Source: Rhodocyclales bacterium (GTDB taxonomy: Bacteria > Pseudomonadota > Gammaproteobacteria > Burkholderiales > Rhodocyclaceae). Taken from it: DNA of 64,000 nucleotides. Position 1 is the first letter of the stretch, and each line of letters begins with the position of its first letter. The stretch lies in contig JACRLX010000022.1 in the NCBI GenBank assembly GCA_016235165.1, positions 62,001 through 126,000 of the forward strand. Direction: 5' to 3'. The notes below the pieces were generated by a model, which was given only the letters and a program-made list of their open reading frames with translations, did no database searches and was not told where the DNA came from. A program made the translations under genes and the position numbers. Shown one piece after another: positions 16,761 through 23,637 of the stretch.

Positions 16761-17828
16761 ATGATCCCGCCTCGTCTGCTGCCACTGCTCGCCATGACCA
16801 CCTTGCTGTTGCTGCTGATGGCGGCGGCCTTGCTGGTGGCAAGCCATGGCGCACCCGCACTGGCGGCTCACATCGCCTTTGCGCTTGGCGTGATGCCCCT
16901 GATCTTTGCCGCCATGGCGTATTTCGTGCCCGTGCTGACACGCGGCCCGGCTGCGGCCACCGCCGCCTGGTTGCCGCCGCTGCTGGCCTTGTGTGCCGGG
17001 GGCCTGGTGGTTGCCGTCCTGGCGATGAACCTGTTAGCCGAAATCGCCGGTTTGGCCGCGTTGCTGGGTTTGTGCGGCGCGCTCGGCCTCGCCGCCTGGG
17101 CCATGGTCAGGGCGAGTCGCATGGTAGGCAGACGGCATTCCGGACTCGACTGGTACCTTGCGGCACTGGCAATGCTGGCGCTTGCCCTAGGCGCGATAGC
17201 GTTGCTGCCTTGGTTGCCTCACTTGCGAGCGGAACTGCGTCTTTTCCACCTGCATGCCAACCTGCTTGGCTTTGTCGGACTGACGGCCCTGGGGACTTTG
17301 CAAGTGCTGCTGCCAACCTGTATCGGCAAGCCGGATCCCGGGCTTGCAGTTCGCATGCGAAGCGATGTCTGGTGGGCCGGCGGCGCTGCCTTGCTGATCG
17401 CCGCAGGCGCATCTTCGTTGCTGCCCGCGGCTGTGGCCAAGCCAGTGGCGTTTGTTGGCGGCCTGCTCTACCTGGCGATTGTTCTGCGCGTTCTTGGCGC
17501 TTGGATCATGAATTATCGAGGCGCGCTGCTGAGTTTGCACCGTGCGGAATCATCCCTGCTTGCCGCGACGGCGGGCCTGGGCTCCCTGCTGGTGTCGGGC
17601 TTGTTGCATGGCTTCGGCGCTATGGCCGGCCGGCCGGCCATAGCGGGTTTTGTCGTCGCATTCTTGCTGCCTCTGGTCAGCGGCGCCGTGTCGCAACTAC
17701 TGCCGGTATGGCTGCGGCCCGGCCCGCAGGGGCAATGGCACGCGACCCTTCGTGCGCGCCTGTGCCGCTGGAGCGGACTGCGCGGCTGGATCTTCCTGTT
17801 CGCAGGGGTGTTGCTTACGGTGGGATGA
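16761..17828 (+). CDS. Polytopic membrane protein of unknown function
   Basis: A 355-residue protein made almost wholly of hydrophobic segments, with about 10-12 predicted membrane helices. Conserved-looking polar features inside the membrane part include HLHANLLGF near residue 160 with two histidines, YFVPVLTRGP near 53 and QVLLPT near 178. Paired histidines in a helix recall haem- or copper-binding membrane proteins such as the NnrS or haem-copper families, and the gene sits beside ccm. I cannot assign a family. The start is fixed by the -10-like element abutting the ATG. Confidence 0.7.
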   Translation: MIPPRLLPLLAMTTLLLLLMAAALLVASHGAPALAAHIAFALGVMPLIFAAMAYFVPVLTRGPAAATAAWLPPLLALCAGGLVVAVLAMNLLAEIAGLAALLGLCGALGLAAWAMVRASRMVGRRHSGLDWYLAALAMLALALGAIALLPWLPHLRAELRLFHLHANLLGFVGLTALGTLQVLLPTCIGKPDPGLAVRMRSDVWWAGGAALLIAAGASSLLPAAVAKPVAFVGGLLYLAIVLRVLGAWIMNYRGALLSLHRAESSLLAATAGLGSLLVSGLLHGFGAMAGRPAIAGFVVAFLLPLVSGAVSQLLPVWLRPGPQGQWHATLRARLCRWSGLRGWIFLFAGVLLTVG

Positions 17829-17884
17829 CCCGGCGGCGGCCGAATTGGAGGAATCAGGAGGTTTTCGCTGATTCGTCGGGAATT

Positions 17885-17929
17885 TGGTGGGTTGTCACAG
17901 ATTCGAACTGTGGACCTACGGATTAAGAG
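17885..17929. repeat. Left attachment-site copy (duplicated 3' end of tRNA-Lys)
   Basis: These 45 bases are identical to 21579-21623, the 3' half of the intact tRNA-Lys(CUU) gene including its CCA, and diverge on both sides. This is the classic scar of a tyrosine-recombinase element integrated in a tRNA gene. It marks the left boundary of a 3.7 kb insertion. Confidence 0.85.
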
Positions 17930-18075
17930 GCCAAGGCCGGACCCAAGCGCCGTCAAGTACTTAGCATCATCCGTTTTCTACAATCGACCGCGAAAGACTG
18001 CCCGCAAACCCGCGCCGTTGAAGGGTGCGATCCGATTTTGTAGAAGGCTTTGCGGGGAGCTCGCCAAGCGTGGAA

Positions 18076-18137
18076 GCGTTATCCACGGATCGACGGAGCG
18101 CCCCCCAAGGCTGGCGGAGTCGATCGGTGGATAACGC
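18076..18137. repeat. Inverted repeat with paired DnaA-box-like sequences
   Basis: Arms 18076-18094 and 18119-18137 are 19 bases each with one mismatch, separated by 24 bases. Each arm contains TTATCCAC followed by G or C, eight of nine bases of a DnaA box (TTATNCACA), in opposite orientation. Possible replication or regulatory site of the element. Confidence 0.5.
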
Positions 18138-18204
18138 GGGGCGGCATGGACACCCTGCCGGCTGCGGGCTATCATCCCGCTATTGAACGGATCGGGGCCG
18201 GATC

Positions 18205-18441
18205 ATGGGAACACTGAGTATTCCGCTTTCGAGCGAGGATGAAGCGGTATTGCGCCGGATTGCTTCGGTCAATCGAGTCACCGACAGCGAAGCCGCTGCC
18301 GCTGGCCTGCATGCCTACCTGAAATTCGAGTCCGAGCAGATCGCCAAGATTCGCGCCGGCCTGGATGCCGCCGACCGGGGCGAGTTTGTCCCGGACGCCG
18401 AAATGGACGCCTTCTTCGCCAGGCATGGCGCGGAGAATTGA
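18205..18441 (+). CDS. Antitoxin of a ParD/RelB-like pair
   Basis: A 78-residue acidic protein. Its N-terminal third (LSIPLSSEDEAVLRRIA) looks like a ribbon-helix-helix DNA-binding segment, and the C-terminal half is acidic, the usual toxin-binding part. It overlaps the toxin gene by one base (TGATG), as in type II modules. Such antitoxins also repress their own promoter. The exact antitoxin family is uncertain. Confidence 0.65.
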   Translation: MGTLSIPLSSEDEAVLRRIASVNRVTDSEAAAAGLHAYLKFESEQIAKIRAGLDAADRGEFVPDAEMDAFFARHGAEN

Positions 18442-18731
18442 TGCGCCTGCGCTGGACGCCACCCGCGAGAGATCACCTCGCGGAGATTCACAGTTACATC
18501 GCCAAGGACAATCCAGCCGCCGCCCGTCGCGTCATCGGCCAAGTCCGCAAGGATGCCGATCTGCTCAAAGACAATCCCGGCATGGGCAGACCTGGGCGGA
18601 TTGAAGGCACGCGGGAGCTTGTTGTTAGCCGCTTCCCCTACATCATCGTCTATCGCCCTGCTGCGCCTGACGAGGTGCATATCGCTGCCGTGATTCATTC
18701 GTCGCGGCTTTGGCCTGAGAAGATTCCATGA
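18441..18731 (+). CDS. RelE/ParE-superfamily toxin
   Basis: A 96-residue basic protein with the ParE/RelE pattern: MRLRWTPPARDHLAEIHSYIA at the N-terminus, the central NPGMGRPGR loop, then ELVVSRFPYIIVYR strands and a C-terminal HSSRLWP. In this superfamily ParE-type members poison DNA gyrase and RelE-type members cleave mRNA; the RPGR and HSSRLWP segments favour the ParE/plasmid-stabilisation type. The ATG at 18441 is chosen over the TTG three bases earlier. It is a maintenance module of the small element. Confidence 0.8.
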   Translation: MRLRWTPPARDHLAEIHSYIAKDNPAAARRVIGQVRKDADLLKDNPGMGRPGRIEGTRELVVSRFPYIIVYRPAAPDEVHIAAVIHSSRLWPEKIP

Positions 18732-18812
18732 AGCGGCCCAACGGAGCTGAGCACTGGATAAGCGGTAAGAAGGCTAAGCCTGCCACATCTCAGCCAACTG
18801 ACAAATCACTAG

Positions 18813-18875
18813 CAGCCACGCGGGAGTCGGAGTGGTTGAACTGATGGTTGTGAAGGAAAAGCCAGACCGAAAGAA
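18813..18875 (+). repeat. Direct repeat, copy 1 (vestigial gene start)
   Basis: About 54 of 63 bases match 19250-19312, including the exact block GGTTGAACTGATGGTTGTGA. It contains an ATG at 18844 that opens a 14-codon frame (MVVKEKPDRKKYGF, stop at 18888). This resembles the first residues of the regulator that begins at 19281. It looks like a duplicated gene start that was cut short. Confidence 0.6.
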
Positions 18876-18877
18876 AT

Positions 18878-19276
18878 ATGGGTTCTAAATCGAAGAAGAT
18901 CGTCCTACCCGGTAAAGCCTCTCGCCTGCTGCAAAAAGCGGCGAAGGATCGCGACATGGATGCCGGGGTGCTCGCCGGCGAGATTGTTGAAACGTTCTTT
19001 GCCCGCTCTCACGGTGCGAATCGTGCCGTGAGGCCGGGGCAGAGATTTCACTGCGGCCGGTTCCCTGATGTCGAGGTATGCATCACACGGATCGGCAGGG
19101 GTGGATGGCTGGATCTGGTAGACATGAATACCGGTCTGTACCTCAATACCGTGGATGCTACTGACTGGGATCAGATGGTGCAGTTCTTCGACCTGACGCC
19201 AATAGACCCTACTCCCGAGAACCCATCACGGCAACCGGCGAAAGCCAAGCAACCACGCGGCAGTCGGGGCGGTTGA
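18878..19276 (+). CDS. Hypothetical protein of the tRNA-Lys element
   Basis: A 132-residue soluble protein not recognised. The N-terminal third is helical and basic (SKSKKIVLPGKASRLLQKAAKDRD), the middle is a compact beta-rich part with two cysteines (FHCGRF, VEVCITRIG) and an acidic, Trp-containing region. The last 25 residues are Pro/Lys/Arg-rich and probably disordered. It ends four bases before the XRE regulator, so the two are likely co-transcribed. The start ATG overlaps the tail of a vestigial short frame. Confidence 0.5.
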   Translation: MGSKSKKIVLPGKASRLLQKAAKDRDMDAGVLAGEIVETFFARSHGANRAVRPGQRFHCGRFPDVEVCITRIGRGGWLDLVDMNTGLYLNTVDATDWDQMVQFFDLTPIDPTPENPSRQPAKAKQPRGSRGG

Positions 19277-19312
19277 ACTGATGGTTGTGACGAAAAAACG
19301 GGACCGAAAGAA
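19250..19312 (+). repeat. Direct repeat, copy 2 (junction of two genes)
   Basis: Counterpart of 18813-18875. It covers the last codons of the 132-residue hypothetical gene and the first codons of the XRE regulator, MVVTKKRDRKK. Confidence 0.6.
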
Positions 19313-19994
19313 GATCGTTGAAACGGCTGCTTCAGCCGCTTCCGACCAAGTGGCTAGGTCCCCGGCTCTCCCGCCTCTCGATGAAGGAATCGGGGCGCGA
19401 ATTCGTCTGGCAAGGGAGCGCCGAGGGTGGACTCAGAATCAGCTATCGACTCGCTCACGCTTAATCGATACAGAGCACAAGGGAATTGCGCGTACTGTCA
19501 TCGTGGGGTATGAAGCAGGAACACATAAACCCGGCGCTCGAGAAATTCGCCTGCTGTGCGAAGCCCTTCAAATAACTCCCAATTGGCTCCTGTTTGGCCA
19601 AGAAAATCCATTCGAGACTCTTCAGCCGAGCGTGGCCTTGGTCCGTGGTAGTAATGAACTCGTAACCGCAATGACCCTTGCTTTTACGATCTTGCTTCTC
19701 CGGCCCCATGAACGAGACACAATTTCAAGCTTGGTTCTTTCGTTGGGTGGTCGCGAAGTCGGGGACTTACGTCTGTCCGGCCTGTCAATCGTCGCGACCT
19801 GGGCAGCTGCAGAAGCGATGAAATATCTTCAAGATTTCGCTGACGGCGATGAGAGCTCGCCCCAGCAATTGTCGATACGTGACTTGATTACCGAGGCGTC
19901 TCGTGCGTTCGAGGCAAATGTGGGCACCAAGCTGCGCCTAAACGAAGACACGGACCAGTGGGAAGGGGAATGGCTGTACAAAGACCCTGAATAG
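19281..19994 (+). CDS. XRE-family transcriptional regulator
   Basis: A 237-residue protein with a basic N-terminal tail and a Cro/C1-type helix-turn-helix at about residues 34-90. Its recognisable core runs IGARIRLARERRGWTQNQLS, then IVGYEAGTHKPG, then LCEALQITPNWLLFG, as in phage repressors. The rest, about 150 residues, is a helical region with one hydrophobic stretch and an acidic C-terminus that I cannot assign. Base composition is visibly more AT-rich than the chromosome around it, consistent with acquisition. It probably represses the promoter at 20080-20110. Confidence 0.75.
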   Translation: MVVTKKRDRKKIVETAASAASDQVARSPALPPLDEGIGARIRLARERRGWTQNQLSTRSRLIDTEHKGIARTVIVGYEAGTHKPGAREIRLLCEALQITPNWLLFGQENPFETLQPSVALVRGSNELVTAMTLAFTILLLRPHERDTISSLVLSLGGREVGDLRLSGLSIVATWAAAEAMKYLQDFADGDESSPQQLSIRDLITEASRAFEANVGTKLRLNEDTDQWEGEWLYKDPE

Positions 19995-20024
19995 CTGACC
20001 TACGCAAGTACGCTTTCGCCTTAC

Positions 20025-20078
20025 AAAACCTAAGTCGTTGGTACCGGAATGTCGGTATTGGCGACTTAGGTTTTTTTT
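20025..20078 (+). terminator. Long hairpin with T-tract
   Basis: Perfect 13 bp arms at 20025-20037 and 20062-20074 around a 24-base loop, followed by a run of eight T (20071-20078, partly shared with the right arm). It follows the XRE gene and sits just before the -35 box of the next gene, separating the two units. Confidence 0.65.
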
Positions 20079-20079
20079 G

Positions 20080-20110
20080 TTGACATTTTTGGATAAGGTC
20101 GGACTATACT
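20080..20110 (+). promoter_or_regulatory. Sigma-70-like promoter of the phage-like genes
   Basis: TTGACA at 20080-20085 is a perfect -35 box. TATACT at 20105-20110 is a good -10 with a 19-base gap; ACTATA two bases earlier would give 17. Transcription would start near 20117, beyond the ATG at 20115. That rules out the longer frame and supports translation from 20145. Confidence 0.6.
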
Positions 20111-20144
20111 ACTTATGTCTTTTTTATCGACATTGAGGCCGACT

Positions 20145-20801
20145 ATGAATATCCCGCAGAACCTGCCCATCACCCCACTTCAATCGAAGGCAGCCCGCTA
20201 CCAGCTCGGCCTGACCCAGGCGAATGTTATTCAGGATTCCGGCCTGCCTGGCCACAAGCTCAAGGGCTTCGAGACCGGCCGGCTGATCCCGGACATGAAG
20301 TTCCTTGAAGGCCTGGCCAACTTCTACCAGGCCAAGGGCATCGAGCTTTCCGAACTCACCGAAGGCGAAGGTTTGACCCCGGTGAACGCCGCCGCGGTGA
20401 AGCCGATCTCCGACAAGCTGCAATCCCTCTCCGGCATGGCTTTCCGTATCGCTGTCCCGTTCGATCAGGTGGACACCCTGCTGGAGCGGATGGAAGCCAA
20501 CGACGAGCGCATTGACGAGGTTCTTGCCCAGCCGGCGAAGGCGGGATTCCTGTCCGACTACGACGAGTCCACCGAAGCGTTACAGCGCGAACTCTTCGGC
20601 TTGATGGCGGCGAACTATCTCCTGTTCCGTGCCCTGCAGGGCCGCTCTCTTACCGCCCGCACCGTGAAGACCGGGGACAAGAGAACCCAGCTCGACCTAC
20701 TCAATGCCTGGGTGAAGTTCGCTGAACTGACTCCACTGCTGCCCGGTGCCGCCGCTGACGCAGCCCCGGCCGACCAGGCCGTCGAGGGGGCCGAGCAATG
20801 A
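20145..20801 (+). CDS. Phage-like regulatory protein with helix-turn-helix
   Basis: A 218-residue protein. The N-terminal region (about residues 8-60) reads as an XRE-like helix-turn-helix: SKAARYQLGLTQANVIQ, then KLKGFETGRLIPD, then a helix ending in LSELTEGE. The rest is helical and contains a FELTPLLPG-like tail with Ala-rich low complexity. The start at 20145 is chosen because GAGG precedes it and the promoter lies just upstream. Proteins of this form occur at the start of small phage-like modules in betaproteobacteria, but I do not recognise a named family. Confidence 0.55.
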   Translation: MNIPQNLPITPLQSKAARYQLGLTQANVIQDSGLPGHKLKGFETGRLIPDMKFLEGLANFYQAKGIELSELTEGEGLTPVNAAAVKPISDKLQSLSGMAFRIAVPFDQVDTLLERMEANDERIDEVLAQPAKAGFLSDYDESTEALQRELFGLMAANYLLFRALQGRSLTARTVKTGDKRTQLDLLNAWVKFAELTPLLPGAAADAAPADQAVEGAEQ

Positions 20802-20926
20802 ACATCGCCGCCCCTGTTTCAATGCTGATCGGCAAAGGCAGCGGCCCTGCCCTCCTGGTCGCTGGCCTGATCGTCGCCGCCTGGCTTGCCCAGCAGGCAA
20901 AGACGCAGCCACAGCCACCGCGCTGA
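20798..20926 (+). CDS. Small single-helix membrane protein
   Basis: A 42-residue frame starting inside the previous stop (ATGA overlap), so it is translationally coupled. It has a short N-terminus, one hydrophobic helix (PALLVAGLIVAAWLA) and a polar Gln/Pro tail. The form resembles minor membrane proteins of filamentous phages, though similarity cannot be shown here. The coupled start makes it more credible than an isolated short frame. Confidence 0.5.
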   Translation: MNIAAPVSMLIGKGSGPALLVAGLIVAAWLAQQAKTQPQPPR

Positions 20927-20938
20927 CCGGAGGCCGCT

Positions 20939-21070
20939 ATGCCCGATGCCAACTCTCCCGCCGCCGTCCCGCCAGCGCCGACTTTCATCCCGGGACCCTG
21001 GTGGGCAGATCGCCGCTCCATCCTTGCCGGCTATGGAGCCTCGGGGCGCGGCGCACCGCACGGTCGGTGA
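20939..21070 (+). CDS. Short frame of unknown role, possibly a truncated phage gene
   Basis: A 43-codon frame preceded by GGAGG (20929-20933), six bases before the ATG. It encodes a Pro/Ala-rich start, then PGPWWADRRSIL and a Gly/Arg-rich end. It contains a copy of the 24 bp dispersed repeat and runs into the integrase remnant in another frame. It may be the 5' end of a gene whose remainder was lost at the junction near 21050. Confidence 0.35.
   Translation: MPDANSPAAVPPAPTFIPGPWWADRRSILAGYGASGRGAPHGR
20962..20985 (+). repeat. 24 bp dispersed repeat, copy A
   Basis: CGCCGT, four variable bases, then CCAGCGCCGACTTT. The same pattern occurs exactly at 40652-40675 and on the other strand at 62125-62148, with a close variant at 26599-26622. 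This copy lies within the short frame 20939-21070. Confidence 0.55.
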
Positions 21071-21074
21071 TGCG

Positions 21075-21533
21075 ATGGCGCTCGCGCTGCTGACCGGCCA
21101 ACGCCCTGCGGATGTGCTCAAGATGTGCCGCGATGACATCCGGGACGGCGCGCTGCACGTCGCGCAGAACAAGACTGGCAAGCGAATCGCCATTGCACTG
21201 ACCGGCGAGCTGGCCTCCCTGGTGGAAAAGCTGCTGGCGCATGCCAAGGCTCCGGCCTACCTGATCGCCAACGACGATGGCAGCGCCGTTACTGCGCAAC
21301 AGTTGCGCGGGCGATTCGAGAAAGCCCGAGAAGCCGCCAAGGTGAATTTTCAGTTCCGGGATATTCGGGCGAAGTCGGGGACCGAGGCGAGCGCCGCCGG
21401 CGGCCTCGATCATGCTCAGAAACTACTTGGCCACAAGCATCAGACGATGACGCAACACTACGTCCGCGCACGCCAGGGTGAGAGCGTTCAACCCCTGCGA
21501 AAGCCGGGAATTGTAGAAAAGGGGAGCCAATAG
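21075..21533 (+). pseudogene. Tyrosine recombinase (phage integrase), C-terminal remnant
   Basis: About 152 residues of the catalytic domain remain: the first arginine in LALLTGQRPADVLKM, the lysine in QNKTGKR, the RDIRAKSGTEAS box (family members often have this RD instead of HD), LLGHKHQTMTQHY with the nucleophile tyrosine, and a charged end. The N-terminal DNA-binding and SAM-like domains are absent, and homology fades at about 21050, where an unrelated short frame joins. The gene ends 45 bases before the attachment copy, the expected place for an integrase. It is probably inactive. Confidence 0.7.
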
Positions 21534-21578
21534 TAGAAAAGCGGCTTCCCGGGAAACCCCTGAAAGCCGCTTGAATAC

Positions 21579-21623
21579 TGGTGGGTTGTCACAGATTCGA
21601 ACTGTGGACCTACGGATTAAGAG
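21579..21623. repeat. Right attachment-site copy within tRNA-Lys
   Basis: Exact 45 bp direct repeat of 17885-17929. It covers the CCA end, acceptor, TPsiC-arm and part of the anticodon arm. Confidence 0.85.
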
Positions 21624-21654
21624 TCCGCTGCTCTACCAACTGAGCTAACAACCC
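21579..21654 (-). tRNA. tRNA-Lys (anticodon CUU)
   Basis: 76 bases including an encoded CCA. On the minus strand the seven-base anticodon loop reads CUCUUAA, giving anticodon CUU. Acceptor GGGUUGU pairs with ACAACCC; the D-arm (GCUCAGUUGGUAGAGC) and TPsiC-arm (GUUCGAAUC) are intact. The gene is the integration target of the 17885-21623 element, which restored its 3' half. Confidence 0.95.
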
Positions 21655-21674
21655 GAAGTGGGAATTATATTACG

Positions 21675-21750
21675 TGGTGGGTCGGGCGAGACTCGAACTC
21701 GCGACCAACGGATTAAAAGTCCGCTGCTCTACCGACTGAGCTACCGACCC
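21675..21750 (-). tRNA. tRNA-Lys (anticodon UUU)
   Basis: 76 bases with encoded CCA, 20 bases upstream of the other tRNA-Lys on the same strand. The anticodon loop reads CUUUUAA (anticodon UUU). Acceptor GGGUCGG pairs with CCGACCC and all arms are regular. The two genes probably share one precursor. Confidence 0.95.
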
Positions 21751-21845
21751 GGCCCAGAAGGGCGCGAATCCTACAGAGCTTCACCAGACCTGTCAAACTT
21801 TCGCCGGTGGGCATTTACCGGGTCGTGAATTGATGGAAATGCGGC

Positions 21846-21917
21846 AAAAAAACGCAACCCGGTTGAGGTTGCGTTGAATCCACCCCAAAGGAGGAGGGTG
21901 GAGGAGACAAGGGGCTA
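21846..21917 (-). ncRNA. Candidate small RNA with anti-Shine-Dalgarno loop
   Basis: On the minus strand a -35-like TTGTTT (21946-21951) and -10-like AAGAAT (21924-21929), 16 bases apart, would start a transcript near 21917. The RNA would contain an unpaired GUCUCCUCC, then a hairpin with stem CCACCC/GGGUGG whose loop shows UCCUCCUUU. A GC-rich terminator hairpin (21851-21859 with 21867-21875) ending in seven U closes it. No protein frame fits. The loop equals the 16S rRNA anti-SD tail, so it could pair with ribosome sites of many mRNAs. Expression is not shown. Confidence 0.5.
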
Positions 21918-22041
21918 ACCTGAATTCTTGGCAAAATTGATAGGTAAACAAGTGCTCGGTTGAAGAAATTTTTCACATGGGAATTTTTGCGGCGCTGCGG
22001 AAGCAGTTTCAACATCAAGCATCGATTAATAAGGAATGCGC

Positions 22042-22458
22042 ATGGAATGCACGGTACGTTGGCACGAAGGAATGAGTTTTGTCGCGGAGACTGGCAGTGG
22101 CCATCTGGTTTGCATGGATGGCGCGCCGGAAGCCGGGGGGCGCAATCTCGCGCCGCGACCCATGGAACTGTTGCTTGCCGGTACCGGGGGGTGTACTGCC
22201 TTCGATATCGTGCTGATCCTCAAGCGGGGCCGTCACGATGTGTCGGGTTGCGAGGTCAAGTTGCAGGCCGACCGTGCCGAGACCGACCCGAAGGTATTCA
22301 CCCGGATCAACATGCATTTCCTGGTGCGCGGCCGCAAGCTGAAGCCGGAAGCCGTCGAGCGGGCGGTTGCGCTCTCGGCTGAAAAGTATTGCTCGGCATC
22401 GATCATGCTGGGCAAGACCGCCGAAATCACCCACAGCTTCGAGGTGATCGAAGCCTGA
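22042..22458 (+). CDS. OsmC-family protein
   Basis: A 138-residue OsmC/Ohr-superfamily protein, thiol-dependent peroxidases that act on organic hydroperoxides. The two expected cysteines are visible: one in AGTGGCTAFDIV near residue 53 and one in SAEKYCSASIML near 117. The pattern PMELLLAGTGGC and the C-terminal E.THSFEV strand fit the YhfA-like branch. The start ATG at 22042 is chosen since AAGGA at 22031-22035 has correct spacing, whereas it abuts the ATG at 22036. It is a single-gene unit convergent with coq7. Confidence 0.8.
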   Translation: MECTVRWHEGMSFVAETGSGHLVCMDGAPEAGGRNLAPRPMELLLAGTGGCTAFDIVLILKRGRHDVSGCEVKLQADRAETDPKVFTRINMHFLVRGRKLKPEAVERAVALSAEKYCSASIMLGKTAEITHSFEVIEA

Positions 22459-22463
22459 GCGAT

Positions 22464-23090
22464 TCAGATCCAGTAGGAAAGCCGGGTCATCACCCGTGAC
22501 GACAGCTTCATCGCCGCCTTGACCGGGGGCGGAAGTTCCCTGGCGCCGTAACCGGCAGCGGTATCCGCGTGGCGTGTTTCATCCTGTTTCATTTGTTCCA
22601 GGATTTCCCAGGATTTGCGATCCTGGGCCGGGAGGCGCGCCTTGTGGCCTTCGAGATGGCCCTCGACCTGTCGCTCGGTTTCCGCCAGGAAACCGAGGCT
22701 CCATGCGTCGCCACACTTTCCGGCAATGACGCCAATCGCAAGTGAGCCGCCGTACCACAGCGGGTTGAGCAGGCTTTTGCGCCCGCCAAGTTCGGCAATG
22801 CGCGTTTCGGTCCAGTTGAGGTGTTCGGTTTCTTCCCGGGCGGCATGATCCAGCTCGCGCCTCACCGCCGGGTCGAGCGATGCCATGGCCTGACCCTGGT
22901 ACAAGGCCTGGGCGCAGATTTCCCCGCAGTGATTGATGCGCATCAGTGCCGCGACATGGCGTTTTTCTTCGGTGCTCAGCTCGGCCTCCGGCAAGTCGGC
23001 GCCGGGCATTCGCCGGCGCGTCGGGGCGCTGGCAAACACGGCGCGCAAAGCCTTGTCGAACTCCGGGATCAGCATATCGAGCATGGCCAT
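22464..23090 (-). CDS. coq7: Coq7-type demethoxyubiquinone hydroxylase
   Basis: A membrane-associated di-iron monooxygenase (208 residues from this start) for a late hydroxylation in ubiquinone synthesis. Iron ligands are apparent in [29 protein letters not shown] and a later [12 protein letters not shown] pair, the ExxH pattern of the ferritin-like fold. The frame extends to 23153, but [16 protein letters not shown] fits the family N-terminus; a start at 23084 is also possible. It supplies the quinone used by NapGH and aerobic respiration. It lies in a minus-strand run with CNP1-like and rppH. Confidence 0.85.
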   Translation of the reverse strand: MAMLDMLIPEFDKALRAVFASAPTRRRMPGADLPEAELSTEEKRHVAALMRINHCGEICAQALYQGQAMASLDPAVRRELDHAAREETEHLNWTETRIAELGGRKSLLNPLWYGGSLAIGVIAGKCGDAWSLGFLAETERQVEGHLEGHKARLPAQDRKSWEILEQMKQDETRHADTAAGYGARELPPPVKAAMKLSSRVMTRLSYWI

Positions 23091-23097
23091 GATGAAG

Positions 23098-23637
23098 TCA
23101 ATTGACCAACGGATGCTTGCCAAGGCGCAGTGCATTGCGCCCTTCATCCGCATTTCTGATGGCCATCCCCATGGGGCAGAAAAGGGTACGACTTACTATG
23201 GCATGAACCGGGTTCAAGGGCTTGTTTTCGATCTGGCGCCATTCCTGCCGCGCCATCTGAGTCTTGGACCAGGTCTTGTCGTTGCGCCCGGAAGCGTAAT
23301 GCTTCCACTTGCGTTCCGAGCAATGGATTCCCTCGAAGCTGACGTTGGTTGCGCCCCCCGACGTCCTGACCACCATGACATAGCGCACGACGCCGTCCTT
23401 GCCCGTGGTGATGGACGCGGTGTCGATGTAGTACTTGTTGGTGGCGACGGGGCTGACGTAGATTTCGACCAGCGTCTCGTCGGCGGGAAACGCCGGCGGC
23501 TCGACATCGCGCAGTTCCTGCCAAACCTCTGTCTCGAAATTATCGTTGCGCGGGTTGTATCCCGGGGCTTCCTTGGGGGTTTGCGCTACCGCGACCGTTG
23601 CCAACGCGAGCATCAGAAATGTGAGCGAATGCCTCAT
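23098..23637 (-). CDS. CNP1-like family exported protein
   Basis: A 179-residue protein with a cleavable signal peptide ([19 protein letters not shown]). The mature part shows the CNP1-like pattern: [60 protein letters not shown], and a late cysteine. The family is known from Neisseria and other betaproteobacteria and is of unknown function. Its ATG overlaps the rppH stop by four bases, so the pair is co-translated. Confidence 0.75.
   Translation of the reverse strand: MRHSLTFLMLALATVAVAQTPKEAPGYNPRNDNFETEVWQELRDVEPPAFPADETLVEIYVSPVATNKYYIDTASITTGKDGVVRYVMVVRTSGGATNVSFEGIHCSERKWKHYASGRNDKTWSKTQMARQEWRQIENKPLNPVHAIVSRTLFCPMGMAIRNADEGRNALRLGKHPLVN

Larger units (their letters stand above)
17830..18204. 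other. Gene-free left end of the tRNA-Lys element
   Basis: After the membrane-protein gene this stretch holds the left attachment copy and a large inverted repeat with DnaA-box-like arms (18076-18137). The only longer frames read through the tRNA duplication and look spurious. The promoter for the toxin-antitoxin pair presumably lies in its last 60 bases, but I see no clear boxes. Confidence 0.5.

Noticed and set aside
17892-18134. 80-codon + strand frame over the left attachment copy
   Set aside because: Its first residues read through the duplicated tRNA sequence and the rest shows no domain or ribosome site.
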